Positions 8,090 through 17,461 are shown, counted from the stretch's first letter. The stretch: 64,000 nucleotides of DNA from Pelagihabitans sp947500445 (GCF_050589625.1 NZ_JBNGOP010000017.1:48702-112701); one strand, 5' to 3'. The notes: generated by a model not told the origin, from the sequence alone. Translations and numbers: made by a program.

Positions 8090-9049
8090 ATGTTCAATCT
8101 TACCAGAATAATCTTGATATCGCTTTTTTTGGCCGCCTGCTCGGGAACGGAAGAAAAAGCGGCTACGGACAAAACCGATACCGCTAGCACGAGTACCGCG
8201 GTACTATCCCAAGCTTATGGAAACGGAAGAATTACATCGGCCTCCAAATTGGCGCAATTGGCCAGTCCGGCTTCGGGAGTAGTAATGGAAATCATTAAAA
8301 AAGAAAACGAAACGGTACGGGAGGGAGACATTTTGGCGACCCTGAATACCGCTGCCGAGGAAGCTGAAATTTCGCGCATCATCGCAACCATCAACAAACA
8401 ACGGGCGTCCAACAAAATCGCTTCGGAAGAGGTACTGGAGAGCGAAAAGAAACTATTGAAACGAAAACGGGATTATGAAAGGTCGCTTGCCCTATCCAAG
8501 GTAAATGCAGAAACACAGGACGCTTTGGAAAGCGCCTCCTTGGAATATGAATTGGAAAAGTCGAACCTCAACAACGAGCTTAACGAAAAAAAAGTAACGA
8601 ACACCGAATTGCAGGCGCTGAACGCGCAGCTTAAAATTGCAAAGGCCAAAAGGGACGAAAAGCGGATCATAGCCCCTTCGGACGGAAAGGTGCTCGAATG
8701 GTTGGTTACCAAAGGCGAAGGTACACAGGCCAATAGCAGTGTCGCCCAATTTGCCCCCAAGGGAGCATTGATCGCTACCTGCGAGATCGATGAACTTCTA
8801 GCAGATGAATTACGTTTGGGCCAGTCCGTAAACGTTCGCTCCCAAGACGGTCGCAAGCTGATCAGTACCGGAAAAGTTATTTATCTATCCGATTTTTTGA
8901 AACGGAAATCCATTTTTGGCGATGCCGCCTCCGAAGCGGAGGATCGAAGGGTAAGGACGGTAGAGATAAGTTTGGACCAACAACAAAACCTTCTGATCAA
9001 TAGCCGCGTACAATGTGAAATCGATTTGACCCAACCCACAACAAAATAG
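8090..9049 (+). CDS. HlyD/DevB-type periplasmic adaptor lipoprotein
   Basis: 319 aa from ATG 8090, which gives a clean lipoprotein signal (MFNLTRIILISLFLAAC, lipidated Cys17). The upstream ATG 8066 overlaps the ATPase gene and would add a polar N-terminus. Domains: split lipoyl/barrel-sandwich parts (SPASGVVMEIIKKENETV near 60-80 and IAPSDGKVLEWLVTKGEG near 190-210) separated by a long coiled coil (about 95-185) that reaches towards TolC, then a beta-barrel. The set with a MacB-like permease marks it as the membrane-fusion subunit of the exporter. Exported substrate unknown. Confidence 0.88.
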   Translation: MFNLTRIILISLFLAACSGTEEKAATDKTDTASTSTAVLSQAYGNGRITSASKLAQLASPASGVVMEIIKKENETVREGDILATLNTAAEEAEISRIIATINKQRASNKIASEEVLESEKKLLKRKRDYERSLALSKVNAETQDALESASLEYELEKSNLNNELNEKKVTNTELQALNAQLKIAKAKRDEKRIIAPSDGKVLEWLVTKGEGTQANSSVAQFAPKGALIATCEIDELLADELRLGQSVNVRSQDGRKLISTGKVIYLSDFLKRKSIFGDAASEAEDRRVRTVEISLDQQQNLLINSRVQCEIDLTQPTTK

Positions 9050-9053
9050 CCCC

Positions 9054-10187
9054 ATGTCCGTATTAAAAACAGCATTTCGATTCATACGCTTCGATAAGGC
9101 CAAAAGCATCGGGGTCACCGTAGGTATCATTATCAGTACCTTCCTTATCGGGCAACAACTGGGCATCCTAAACTTTCTTACCGGATTAATGGTGACCACG
9201 GCCAACAATTCCGATGCGCAGGTATGGGTGGTCGACGATAAGAGCAAGGACCTCAACCAACTCGGCCGATTGGATATTAGAAAAGTAAACGAAGTTTTGA
9301 GCATACCCGGGGTTTCCGAAGCGTATCCTCTGGTATTGGCCGGTGGAAGCGCAACCTACCAGAACGGGGCTACCGCCAGTTTACTGCTTATTGGTAGTAA
9401 AGGGCCCATTTTTCCCGCCGGACCAAAACCGGCGAACATAAATGACGGAAACGTATTGGCATTACAGAACGATATGGCGATCAGCTCCGATGTTTTCGAT
9501 TCGGAAACCTTGGGCGGTACCACCGATCCCGGTACCACACTTGAAATTAACGGAAAACGGGCAATGATTACGGTACAGACCAAAGGGGTCCGCGGTTTTG
9601 GAGCACCAATAGCCTATACCACCATAGAAAGGGCCCGCTATTATGGAAACATACCATCCACACAGATCAATGCCGTATTGGTCAATTGCGATTCCGGCAC
9701 ATCGGTCGCACAGGTGGTACAAAACATCAACGGTACCCTCTCCGGGGTAAGGGCATGGCCATCCCAAGAATTGAAGGACAGTACCATAAATGCTGTTTTG
9801 GCCTCTAGTGGTATCGCCGTCAGTACGGGTTCCCTAATCATATTTGCGCTCATTTCCGGCTTCTTTATCATCGGGCTTACCTTATACTCCAGTGCCTTGG
9901 ACAGACTAAGGGACTATGGAACCCTAAAAGCGATCGGTGCCAGCAACGGGTACATTCGAAAACTGATTCTCGCACAGGCATTTTTATTCGCCCTGGTCGG
10001 TTTTGCTTTGGCCTATATCCTTTTGGAACTTTTTAGGAACGGTGTGGCCAGCACCGGACTGGTATTCGAACTTTCCCCTGCGGTACTTGCCGTAATGTTC
10101 GGCGTTATCGTCCTTATTTCGACAGGGAGCTCGGCCTTCGCGCTCAAAAGAATAAAAAATGTGGAACCCGCTTCCGTATTCAGATAA
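9054..10187 (+). CDS. ABC exporter permease, DevC/FtsX type
   Basis: 377 aa. One transmembrane helix near the N-terminus (about 17-43), a periplasmic domain of roughly 200 residues (MacB-like core domain) and three C-terminal helices (about 262-290, 312-335, 345-370) give the FtsX-type topology. The conserved LRDYGTLKAIGAS motif before the third helix contacts the ATPase. It starts 4 nt after the adaptor stop. With the ATPase dimer, adaptor and TolC it forms a pump that takes substrate from the periplasm or inner membrane to the outside. Confidence 0.9.
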   Translation: MSVLKTAFRFIRFDKAKSIGVTVGIIISTFLIGQQLGILNFLTGLMVTTANNSDAQVWVVDDKSKDLNQLGRLDIRKVNEVLSIPGVSEAYPLVLAGGSATYQNGATASLLLIGSKGPIFPAGPKPANINDGNVLALQNDMAISSDVFDSETLGGTTDPGTTLEINGKRAMITVQTKGVRGFGAPIAYTTIERARYYGNIPSTQINAVLVNCDSGTSVAQVVQNINGTLSGVRAWPSQELKDSTINAVLASSGIAVSTGSLIIFALISGFFIIGLTLYSSALDRLRDYGTLKAIGASNGYIRKLILAQAFLFALVGFALAYILLELFRNGVASTGLVFELSPAVLAVMFGVIVLISTGSSAFALKRIKNVEPASVFR

Positions 10188-10197
10188 AATAATAATC

Positions 10198-11541
10198 ATG
10201 AAGAACATCGCACTCTTAGTATTGTTTTTGGGTTTTGCACAAGCGCAGGCGCAGCAAAAACGGTCCTTAAAAGATTGTATTGCCCTAGCCGTGAACGAGA
10301 AACCCAGTTTTTTAGCGGACCAAATCCGCGTCGAAAATAGTGCCTTGGCGGTAAAAGGGGCGCAATCTGCCCTGGGGCCGCAAATTTCACTGTCCTATGC
10401 CTATAAATACAACGCCATTATACCGACTTCGCTTGTTCCGAACGCGCTTACCGGTGGAAACGACACGTCCAGTAATTTGGATGGTTTTACCGAGTTACAG
10501 TTCGGGACCACCTGGCAACAAGATTTGGGCATTACCCTATTACAACCCCTTTTCGATGCCAAAACCAGAGCGGAAGTAAAAGAGCGAAGGGCGGCCGAGC
10601 GATTGGAACTCCTGAAAAGGGACCGGGAAAAGGAACAACTCGTATATGATGTGATGAAGGCCTACATCGGGTTATCCCAAAAACAGGCGAAGGTAAACGC
10701 CTCCCTAGTAGACACGGTACGTACCTATGGTACCATGTCGCTAATGAAGGCCAGGTACCAAGAGGGCAAATTGTTGAAAAGTGAATTGAACACGGCCATA
10801 ATCAACCATAATAACGCCAAGTCTACCTTGGCCATTGCAACCGAGGAAAAGCGATTGGAACAGTTTAACCTGGGTTTTTTGATCGGTAGCGCAATACCAA
10901 TGGAGGTGTACGAACTGAACGCCGAACCCATAGAAATGATCTACCCCAAAATGCGGGAGGGTTCAGATTTGGTCAAAGAATCGGTCACTGCCCGTATCAT
11001 TAAAGAAGAAGATGCGTTCTTAGTCCGCCAAATTATAGGTAATCGGGCCAAAAGGCTACCTACCCTAGCGATCGACGGTTTTTATGGCGCCAACCAATTC
11101 AATGAAAATTTACGACCTTTCGAAAACGATACCTGGTTCGGAAACAGTTATATCGGGGTGTCGCTAAAGGTTCCGATCATCGGATCTGACGGCACCCGGA
11201 GCAAGGTGGCACAACTCAAGGGCGAACGCAAGATCCAGGAACAGGAGCTCCGGGAAGAGACCAACAGAACACAGCTCGAACAAAGGGAATTGGAAACAAA
11301 AATTGCTTCTTTGGCAGGCGAAATAGCGCTGTTAAAGGAAAACTTAGAACTTAGAACGGAAACTGTTGCCATATACCAGGCCCGTTTTTCACAAGGTAAG
11401 GCGGATGCGTATGAATTGAACGAACAAGAGTTGGTACTTCAAAAAAGTGCCGTAACCCTTCTTGAAAAAGAAGCGCAATTTTGGGCTACCTTGTTGGACA
11501 AATACAAAGCGAATGGTACGATCGATACCTTTTTAAATTGA
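10198..11541 (+). CDS. TolC-family outer membrane efflux protein
   Basis: 447 aa from ATG 10198, which gives a signal peptide (MKNIALLVLFLGFAQAQA, cleavage before QQ). The longer frame from 10159 overlaps the permease and hides the signal. Two OEP repeats are visible as long helical stretches (about 100-210 and 310-420) rich in Glu, Lys and Ala that form the periplasmic tunnel. It is the outer-membrane channel of the exporter encoded upstream. The following glycoside hydrolase gene begins 4 nt after its stop. Confidence 0.9.
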   Translation: MKNIALLVLFLGFAQAQAQQKRSLKDCIALAVNEKPSFLADQIRVENSALAVKGAQSALGPQISLSYAYKYNAIIPTSLVPNALTGGNDTSSNLDGFTELQFGTTWQQDLGITLLQPLFDAKTRAEVKERRAAERLELLKRDREKEQLVYDVMKAYIGLSQKQAKVNASLVDTVRTYGTMSLMKARYQEGKLLKSELNTAIINHNNAKSTLAIATEEKRLEQFNLGFLIGSAIPMEVYELNAEPIEMIYPKMREGSDLVKESVTARIIKEEDAFLVRQIIGNRAKRLPTLAIDGFYGANQFNENLRPFENDTWFGNSYIGVSLKVPIIGSDGTRSKVAQLKGERKIQEQELREETNRTQLEQRELETKIASLAGEIALLKENLELRTETVAIYQARFSQGKADAYELNEQELVLQKSAVTLLEKEAQFWATLLDKYKANGTIDTFLN

Positions 11542-11545
11542 AAAA

Positions 11546-13504
11546 ATGAAAAAAGTAAAGCGTTTTTTAAAGTATGTAGGATGGTTTATGCTCGCGGTTC
11601 TAGTCATCGGTTTTATAGCGTTAGGTATCTATTATATCAAATGGAACAATACCTCGAAAGAAAATCTTGCCCTTTTGGGGAGCAAGGCACCGCTCATTAA
11701 AAATGATGGCCTTTCCTTTCGAGACCTCAACAAAAACCGACGTTTGGATGTTTATGAGGACCGACGCCGACCCGTTGCACAACGTGTGGAAAATTTGCTG
11801 GGACAAATGAACTTGGAGGAAAAGGCCGGACTCTTGTTCATCGACATTATAGCTATGGGACCGGAGGGCGAACTGAATGAAGTACCCAGCTTTAAAGATC
11901 CGATCACCTTTGCGTTCGATGCAAATTCCACCTTTGTCGTCCAAAATAAAATGAGCCATTTTAATATTGTTCAAGCACCCGAGGATCCCAAGGTGATGGT
12001 GCGTTGGAACAATAATATACAAGAAATGGGCGAGCGTACCCGTTTGGGGATACCCATTACCATTGCCTCCGACCCTCGGCACGGTGTTCGGGACAATCCC
12101 GGTGCCGGAATCGAGTCCGGTATATTTTCGGAATGGCCCTCCCCGTTGGGATTGGCCGCCACCCGAGATAGCGTTTTGGTACAAGAATTCGGTAGTATTG
12201 CCAATAAGGAGTACCGGGCCGTAGGCATCCGCTTGGCCCTCCACCCTACCGCAGATTTGGCCACGGAACCCCGATGGTCCCGAATCAGTGACACGTTTGG
12301 GGAGGGCGCGGAACTGAGCGCACGGTTGACCGCTGCGTATTTAAAAGGATTTCAAGGGGACTCCACAGGAATCAGTACGGAAAGTGTGGCCTGTATGACC
12401 AAACACTTCACTGGTGGCGGACCCCAAAAAGACGGTATGGACGCCCATTTCGCCAGCGGAAAAGAACAAGTATACCCCGGGGACAATTTTGCCTACCATT
12501 TGATTCCCTTTGAAGCGGCCATTGCCCAAAAAACGGCTTTTATGATGCCCTATTACGGAATTCCGGTTGATCAGACCAAGGAAAAAGTGGCCTTTGGTTT
12601 TAACAAGGAAATCATTACCGGACTGCTACGCAACACCTATGCCTATGATGGCATCATCTGCACCGACTGGGCCATTATCAGCGATACGTTTGCCAAACCG
12701 GCCTCGGATTGGGGAATGGAAGACAGTACCCCTTTGGAAAAAGTACAGAAAGTGATCGATGCCGGTTGTGATATGTTCGGCGGTGAAGCGTTGCCCGAAC
12801 TTGTGGTGCAATTGGTACAGGAAAAAAAGATTTCGGAAGAACGACTGAACGCCTCGGTACGTCGTGTATTGAAAAACAAATTCGACCTTGGCCTTTTTGA
12901 CAATCCCTACGTGAACGAAAAGGATGTGAACAGCTTACGAAGTACAGCATTCATGGCAAAGGGAAAACAGGCGCAGCGCCGTTCGCTCACCTTGCTCAAA
13001 AACGAAAAAGAACTGCTTCCCCTATCTAAAAAAAGCAAGGTCTACCTCCAAGGTTTCAACGATGGATTTTCCTATCCCGATCTTTCCCAAACCGATGATC
13101 CCGAAGATGCGGATTATATCATTTTAAAATTGAATACTCCGTACGAGCCCGGAAACGGTTCTTTTTTGGAACGTTTTTTCAAACAGGGCCGTTTGGACTT
13201 TCCCGAAAAAGAAAGGGATGCCCTCCTTGATTTGATTTCAAAAAAACCCACCATTACGGTACTTTCCATAGACCGACCACCGGTTATACCCGAGATCGAC
13301 TTTGCCAGTACAGCGGTCATAGCCGATTTTTTTGCCTCGGAAAACATAATTTTAGATCTGATTACGGGAAAATTCGGTCCAACGGGAAAATTGCCCTTGG
13401 AAATCCCCTCTTCCATGGAAGCGGTGAAGGCCCAAAAAGAGGACCTACCCTACGATTCGGCTTCCCCGCTCTACACCTTCGGTCATGGGTTGGGTTATCA
13501 ATAG
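11546..13504 (+). CDS. Membrane-anchored glycoside hydrolase family 3 protein
   Basis: 652 aa. An N-terminal transmembrane helix (about 12-31) with no cleavage site suggests an inner-membrane anchored, periplasm-facing enzyme. The GH3 (alpha/beta)8 domain follows: DLNKNRRLDVYED near 60-72, SDPRHG 175-180, KHF at 286-288, and the nucleophile motif ICTDWA with D374. A C-terminal alpha/beta sandwich (about 475-650) completes the two-domain GH3 layout; the fibronectin-like third domain is absent. Likely a beta-glucosidase or related exo-enzyme. It sits in the exporter operon, 4 nt after tolC, an unusual place for a glycosidase. Confidence 0.88.
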   Translation: MKKVKRFLKYVGWFMLAVLVIGFIALGIYYIKWNNTSKENLALLGSKAPLIKNDGLSFRDLNKNRRLDVYEDRRRPVAQRVENLLGQMNLEEKAGLLFIDIIAMGPEGELNEVPSFKDPITFAFDANSTFVVQNKMSHFNIVQAPEDPKVMVRWNNNIQEMGERTRLGIPITIASDPRHGVRDNPGAGIESGIFSEWPSPLGLAATRDSVLVQEFGSIANKEYRAVGIRLALHPTADLATEPRWSRISDTFGEGAELSARLTAAYLKGFQGDSTGISTESVACMTKHFTGGGPQKDGMDAHFASGKEQVYPGDNFAYHLIPFEAAIAQKTAFMMPYYGIPVDQTKEKVAFGFNKEIITGLLRNTYAYDGIICTDWAIISDTFAKPASDWGMEDSTPLEKVQKVIDAGCDMFGGEALPELVVQLVQEKKISEERLNASVRRVLKNKFDLGLFDNPYVNEKDVNSLRSTAFMAKGKQAQRRSLTLLKNEKELLPLSKKSKVYLQGFNDGFSYPDLSQTDDPEDADYIILKLNTPYEPGNGSFLERFFKQGRLDFPEKERDALLDLISKKPTITVLSIDRPPVIPEIDFASTAVIADFFASENIILDLITGKFGPTGKLPLEIPSSMEAVKAQKEDLPYDSASPLYTFGHGLGYQ

Positions 13505-13559
13505 ACCGTTTGTAGCGGCAACGACAAGACAACAACAGGAAGTCGAAGGGTTTTCAAAA

Positions 13560-13985
13560 CTAGTTCGATTCCAATAGATCCCGTACTCTTTTGAAGAAAA
13601 GGAGACCGGTTTTGCTGGATTGCCTAAAAAGGTTTGAATTTTCAAAAAACTGGTTGAACTGGTGTTTTCTAAAAAGTTGCCGTTCCTCTTTGGAAATAAA
13701 CTCGTAGAACCCCATATTCCAATTATCGAAAAGCCGCTGATCGGTATTGTCCTCCATTAGCAAGGACACTTCGGCATGGCGCTGATCATGACGTATTTTT
13801 TGGAACAGCCCGTCCACCACTTGGTAATCGCCCTCCAGTATTTGAACGAACTGCCTTTCATGGTACAACAAACATCCGGTAATCCCATGTTCCGCATTGT
13901 AACTCCTTGACCCCTCCAACATCTGATACACCTGAATCGAATCGAAAGAATCCAATGCTCGGGACGTATAAATAATAGAATGCAT
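13560..13985 (-). CDS. BLUF-domain blue-light sensor protein
   Basis: 141 aa from the ATG at 13985 (MHSIIYTSRA); the frame extends to 14006, but the BLUF fold begins at this Met. It is a stand-alone BLUF (blue light using FAD) protein. The photocycle residues are in place: Tyr in IIYTS, Asn in SYNAEHGITGCLLYH, Gln in RQFVQILEG and the Trp-x-Met pair in NWNMGFYE. About 45 residues of basic/aromatic tail follow the domain. Short BLUF proteins act by binding a partner protein, often a transcription regulator. Here three AraC-type genes lie just upstream. Confidence 0.92.
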   Translation of the reverse strand: MHSIIYTSRALDSFDSIQVYQMLEGSRSYNAEHGITGCLLYHERQFVQILEGDYQVVDGLFQKIRHDQRHAEVSLLMEDNTDQRLFDNWNMGFYEFISKEERQLFRKHQFNQFFENSNLFRQSSKTGLLFFKRVRDLLESN

Positions 13986-14249
13986 AAAACGCTTTATAAT
14001 TATCAAAAACTCATACCGGAACTATAGACCGGCCAGGGTCGCCATTTTCGGTCCGGACCATAAACCATATATCCGTTCGATTTTGAAGCTTTGGTATCCC
14101 TAGTACGCACAGCTTTCGTTTTTGATAAAAAGCCATACGCCGGAGCGATAAAAAACGATCGCTTGTTAACCTCCTTGAGGTCTTACAAAAAAAGAATAAC
14201 ACGCTTCATAAATAGGCAAAACCCTTATATGTTTCGAAAGATATTAATT

Positions 14250-14314
14250 TGATATGAAATGAGCAGAAATTTTTAGTTTCTTTATTTTCTGTAGACTACA
14301 AAATTTTAAACAGA
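14250..14314 (+). repeat. Dispersed repeat, copy A (uninterrupted)
   Basis: A 65-bp AT-rich stretch just beyond the stop of the first AraC gene. Its right 52 bp (14263-14314) match 37342-37393 at 49 of 52 positions, and its left 16-17 bp (TTGATATGAAATGAGCA, overlapping the right part by GCA) match 37262-37278. Copy B is split by extra sequence. The rest of the gap 14007-14320 holds only short open frames with no recognisable product. Confidence 0.8.
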
Positions 14315-14320
14315 CAAAAT

Positions 14321-15355
14321 TTATGCTTTTACGGAATATCTTTCGTTAAAAACCATGTTCTTGTATGCTTTAGGACTGCAGCGGTACTTCGCTTTAAAAA
14401 TTTTACAGAAGTAACTCCTGCTGGTAAATCCGATTGCATATACCACTTCGGATACGTTCATGTCCGTGGTACGGATCAAATGCTCTCCCTTGACCAACCT
14501 ACAGTCGCGAATAAATTCGCCAACGGTCATATGATAGATGTATTTGAACCCCTTTTGCATTTTGGAGGCGGACAGTCCGGACTTTCTGCACAGGCTATCT
14601 ACCGAATGTTGTATTTCCGGATAGTTCTTTACGAAATCCCCGATTTCCGTTATCATTTTTAAGGAGTTTTTTGATAGACCACTGGTCGGTTCGCTCCCAT
14701 ACAATAAATCGATATTGAACTGTTCGATCTGTTTCGCTAAAATCAAATGGCAAATGCCCTCGAACTGCATCAATGTCGATAGTTCATTGACATATTTTGC
14801 ATTTTCCAAAAGTTTGATCAGCTCCGCTATTTCTAAATTGATACGCCCTAATTGAAAGAAACCGGGGTTTTCGTCGAAGGTGTCCAACATGGCAATCGTT
14901 TTTCCATAGGAACGATCATCCTTGGAATCAAAATTTTGTTGGTACATGTCCTTGTTCAGTTGAATCAAATTCAAAACCAGTCGTTCTCCCTTAACGATCC
15001 GCAAGGTACTTGCGGTCTCCTGCATATTGGAGGCCACCGCCGTTTGCAATTCTTCTAACTTGGAAAGCCGTTCGATTCCCTCGAATTTGTGAAAGCAGTT
15101 CCCTGTAAAACAATATAAAAAATAAATTAGGCCGCCTACCGATCGATCCATTTTAATGTCGCGGTTCTCATTTAACACGATATCGAATTCCATGGCCATC
15201 AAACCCTCATCAAAACAAACACAACGTACTTCTCCTTCACCCAAATTTTCTTTCACCCGTAGTACCTGAATACCGTTTTGATAGGTGATATCACCCGGCA
15301 GCCACTGTTGCAACCATTGTAGTTCTTCTAATGTTCTTTGTTTTCTTGTGTTCAT
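14321..15355 (-). CDS. AraC-family regulator, paralogue 1 of 3
   Basis: 344 aa. C-terminal AraC/XylS DNA-binding domain at about 240-340 with two helix-turn-helix motifs: DSLCRKSGLSASKMQKGFKY and VSEVVYAIGFTSRSYFCKIF. The N-terminal 230 residues do not show a cupin pattern that I recognise, but share a weak pattern with the other two regulators here (a GEGEV, then F-x-x-G, then an acidic strand). DNA-binding regulator of unknown target. The start is supported by a GGAGGTG sequence 9 nt upstream and a -7 element at 15409. It is co-directional with the BLUF gene downstream. Confidence 0.88.
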   Translation of the reverse strand: MNTRKQRTLEELQWLQQWLPGDITYQNGIQVLRVKENLGEGEVRCVCFDEGLMAMEFDIVLNENRDIKMDRSVGGLIYFLYCFTGNCFHKFEGIERLSKLEELQTAVASNMQETASTLRIVKGERLVLNLIQLNKDMYQQNFDSKDDRSYGKTIAMLDTFDENPGFFQLGRINLEIAELIKLLENAKYVNELSTLMQFEGICHLILAKQIEQFNIDLLYGSEPTSGLSKNSLKMITEIGDFVKNYPEIQHSVDSLCRKSGLSASKMQKGFKYIYHMTVGEFIRDCRLVKGEHLIRTTDMNVSEVVYAIGFTSRSYFCKIFKAKYRCSPKAYKNMVFNERYSVKA

Positions 15356-15408
15356 GATGGTGACACCTCCGGTCGGTCTAAACTGAATATGGATACTATT
15401 ACCCTAAA

Positions 15409-15416
15409 CAAAATTA
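15409..15416 (-). promoter_or_regulatory. -7 element upstream of AraC paralogue 1
   Basis: TAATTTTG on the minus strand fits TAnnTTTG, with a TTG 16 nt further upstream in the -33 position. The start codon is 53 bp downstream. Confidence 0.5.
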
Positions 15417-15581
15417 CCGCAACCCACCATAGCAAATTACCGATATAGGAGATTTGTTTAACGATATCGAGATTAAGACTCCCAATATAATGTTAAGGTT
15501 AAACAATTAATTTTTAAAGAGTTACATTTTATCTCAAACGAAACAATGACCCCTATCGGTTTTTCGTTACTTGCACCGTAT

Positions 15582-16286
15582 ATGTACTATAAACTTTCAA
15601 ATACCGCAAAACGGGAACGGATAGAGAAACAATTTGAGGTATCCTTTAAATATCCTAATCTTTATCGTCCCGAAATTGTTATCAACGGGCTTCACGAAGC
15701 AACGCTACCGATACTTACGAACCAGCGTCCCGATATCGTTTCGTTGGCCATTTGGGGCATGCTTCCGGATAATTTTGAAGACGATTGGCTATCCTTTCAA
15801 GAGGTAACGAACACTCTGAACATCGATGAAAAATTTTTGGAGGACGAATCGTGGTACAGTACTGCTTTTAAGCAACATAGGTGTCTTATCATTGTTACCG
15901 GTTTTTTTACCAATTATCTGCAAAATGGGGTCGTTTTTCCCTATTATGTAGGGTTTGCCGATAACAGACCTTTTCACATCGCAGGAATATACAATACTCT
16001 TAACGATGGGTTTCTATCCTGCTCATTACTCACCGGTTCTGTAAATACCTATGTGAAGCAGTTTCAAAACCTCGGAAACACTATGCCCATTGTTATCCCG
16101 GACAATTACAAACAATTGTGGCTTGAAAATGATATTGACCTTGAGGGTTTACGAAAAATTAACGGTTCCTCCGAATCCGTTGGGTTAAAGGCCAACCCCG
16201 TGGCCCGGGATTTTTTCAAAAACAACATTTCTTATGATAGTATGTTGAACCCCGTTGACTACCCGGATATTCCGAAGGACATTTAA
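15582..16286 (+). CDS. SRAP-family protein (HMCES/YedK-like) lacking the catalytic residues
   Basis: 234 aa from ATG 15582 (MYYKLSN), the position where SRAP proteins begin MC. The frame is open to ATG 15546 but that would bury the family start. SRAP enzymes use Cys2 to cross-link abasic sites in single-stranded DNA. The fold is recognisable: IWGMLPDNF (58-66, family WGLIP), KQHRCLIIVTGFF (97-109, family RRCLIPADGFYEW), PFHIAGIY (130-137) and MPIVI (168-172, family RMPVIL). Cys2 is Tyr, the Glu of GFYEW is Thr110, the His two before RMP aligns with Gly165 and the Arg with Thr167. The frame is intact, so it is probably a non-catalytic DNA- or protein-binding relative. It converges on AraC paralogue 2 with a 4-bp overlap. 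Confidence 0.72.
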   Translation: MYYKLSNTAKRERIEKQFEVSFKYPNLYRPEIVINGLHEATLPILTNQRPDIVSLAIWGMLPDNFEDDWLSFQEVTNTLNIDEKFLEDESWYSTAFKQHRCLIIVTGFFTNYLQNGVVFPYYVGFADNRPFHIAGIYNTLNDGFLSCSLLTGSVNTYVKQFQNLGNTMPIVIPDNYKQLWLENDIDLEGLRKINGSSESVGLKANPVARDFFKNNISYDSMLNPVDYPDIPKDI

Positions 16287-17332
16287 ACCTTTCCCCCGGG
16301 CAGATGCAACCGTTTTCGATATTCGGTAGGGAGCACTCCGTATTCCTCATAAAATATTTTGGAAAAGTAACTGCGACTGCGGATACCGATATGGTATACA
16401 ATTTCCGATACCGATTGCTCCGAGTTTTTCAGTAGGTCGCGGGCAATCTCCAATTTGAGCTGTCGTACATATTCATTGACCGACTTGGAATACAACAACC
16501 GAAAGCCCAATTGTAGTTTTTTGGCGCTCAGAGTAGATTCCTTGGATAGCAATTTTATGGTCAAAGGTTCCGAAATGTGGTCCAATATATAGGTGATGAG
16601 CTTGTGTATCTTTTGAATATCGGATTTGGACAGCGAATCGGGCAGCGCCTCCTTATCTTCATATTCGTGATGCTCCAGTAGTTGTAGCGCCAAAATCAAA
16701 TAAAGCCGACCTTCCAAACTTAAGGTACGGATCATACCACTATCATAGGCTTTGTCAAGCGATTTCACCTGATCGGCAATCCTTAAACTATAACTTCCGC
16801 TATGTGCATAGGGCAAGTCGGAATTCTCATCGTTGAATACGGAGAAAAGCAGATCGTTCAAATACGATACATTGTTATTTTTCTTTTTTAAGAATTCCTT
16901 TTTCTTGATCCGGATTACGTTTACCTTAAGACGGGTAGCGGGCGGAAAGACAAAAGTTTGTCTCGCCGCTCGCTTGGGGGAAATAATAATATTCTGAAAA
17001 CACTCCAAATCCATGGAATCTTTACCGCTTTCCTGATATTTTAAGGAACCTTCCGATATAAAAATAAATTCGACCGGGGATACCTGTGAGGTACGAAAGA
17101 TGATTTCGGTAGCATGGGTCAGCTCCAGATCACAATCCAACAAGGAAACTCCCCAGTCGAAATCCATACTTCTAATGGTTCCTTGCCCTTTGGTATTATC
17201 GAAGGTCAAGGTATGTTCGCCCCACTGCTTTGCGATCGTTCCCTCCAAACAGTCGTTCAACTGTTCTAAAATAACTTCATTCTTTATACTTCTTATAACG
17301 ATTTGTTGTCGTTCCTCCGTCTTTGATTTCAT
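16283..17332 (-). CDS. AraC-family regulator, paralogue 2 of 3
   Basis: 349 aa. C-terminal AraC/XylS domain (about 245-343): LLSKESTLSAKKLQLGFRLL and VSEIVYHIGIRSRSYFSKIF are the two helix-turn-helix units. The N-terminal half has the same weak pattern as its neighbours (GQGTIRSMDFDWG, then an acidic strand, then a VSPVEFIF stretch), supporting common descent. Its 3' end overlaps the end of the SRAP gene on the other strand by 4 bp. Target unknown. Confidence 0.88.
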   Translation of the reverse strand: MKSKTEERQQIVIRSIKNEVILEQLNDCLEGTIAKQWGEHTLTFDNTKGQGTIRSMDFDWGVSLLDCDLELTHATEIIFRTSQVSPVEFIFISEGSLKYQESGKDSMDLECFQNIIISPKRAARQTFVFPPATRLKVNVIRIKKKEFLKKKNNNVSYLNDLLFSVFNDENSDLPYAHSGSYSLRIADQVKSLDKAYDSGMIRTLSLEGRLYLILALQLLEHHEYEDKEALPDSLSKSDIQKIHKLITYILDHISEPLTIKLLSKESTLSAKKLQLGFRLLYSKSVNEYVRQLKLEIARDLLKNSEQSVSEIVYHIGIRSRSYFSKIFYEEYGVLPTEYRKRLHLPGGKV

Positions 17333-17461
17333 AGTACAAAGAACTTGGATAAGCCTTTTTCAGATTAACAAAATCGAAACCGTTATTAACACATATGCCC
17401 TAATTTGGTAACTAAAAAAAATGTTAATCGATAATAGGTCCCCTATGGAACAAAGGAAAGT

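Noticed and set aside
11621..12244. 207-codon frame antisense to the GH3 glycosidase
   Set aside because: Shadow of a strong coding frame; no start context or motif.
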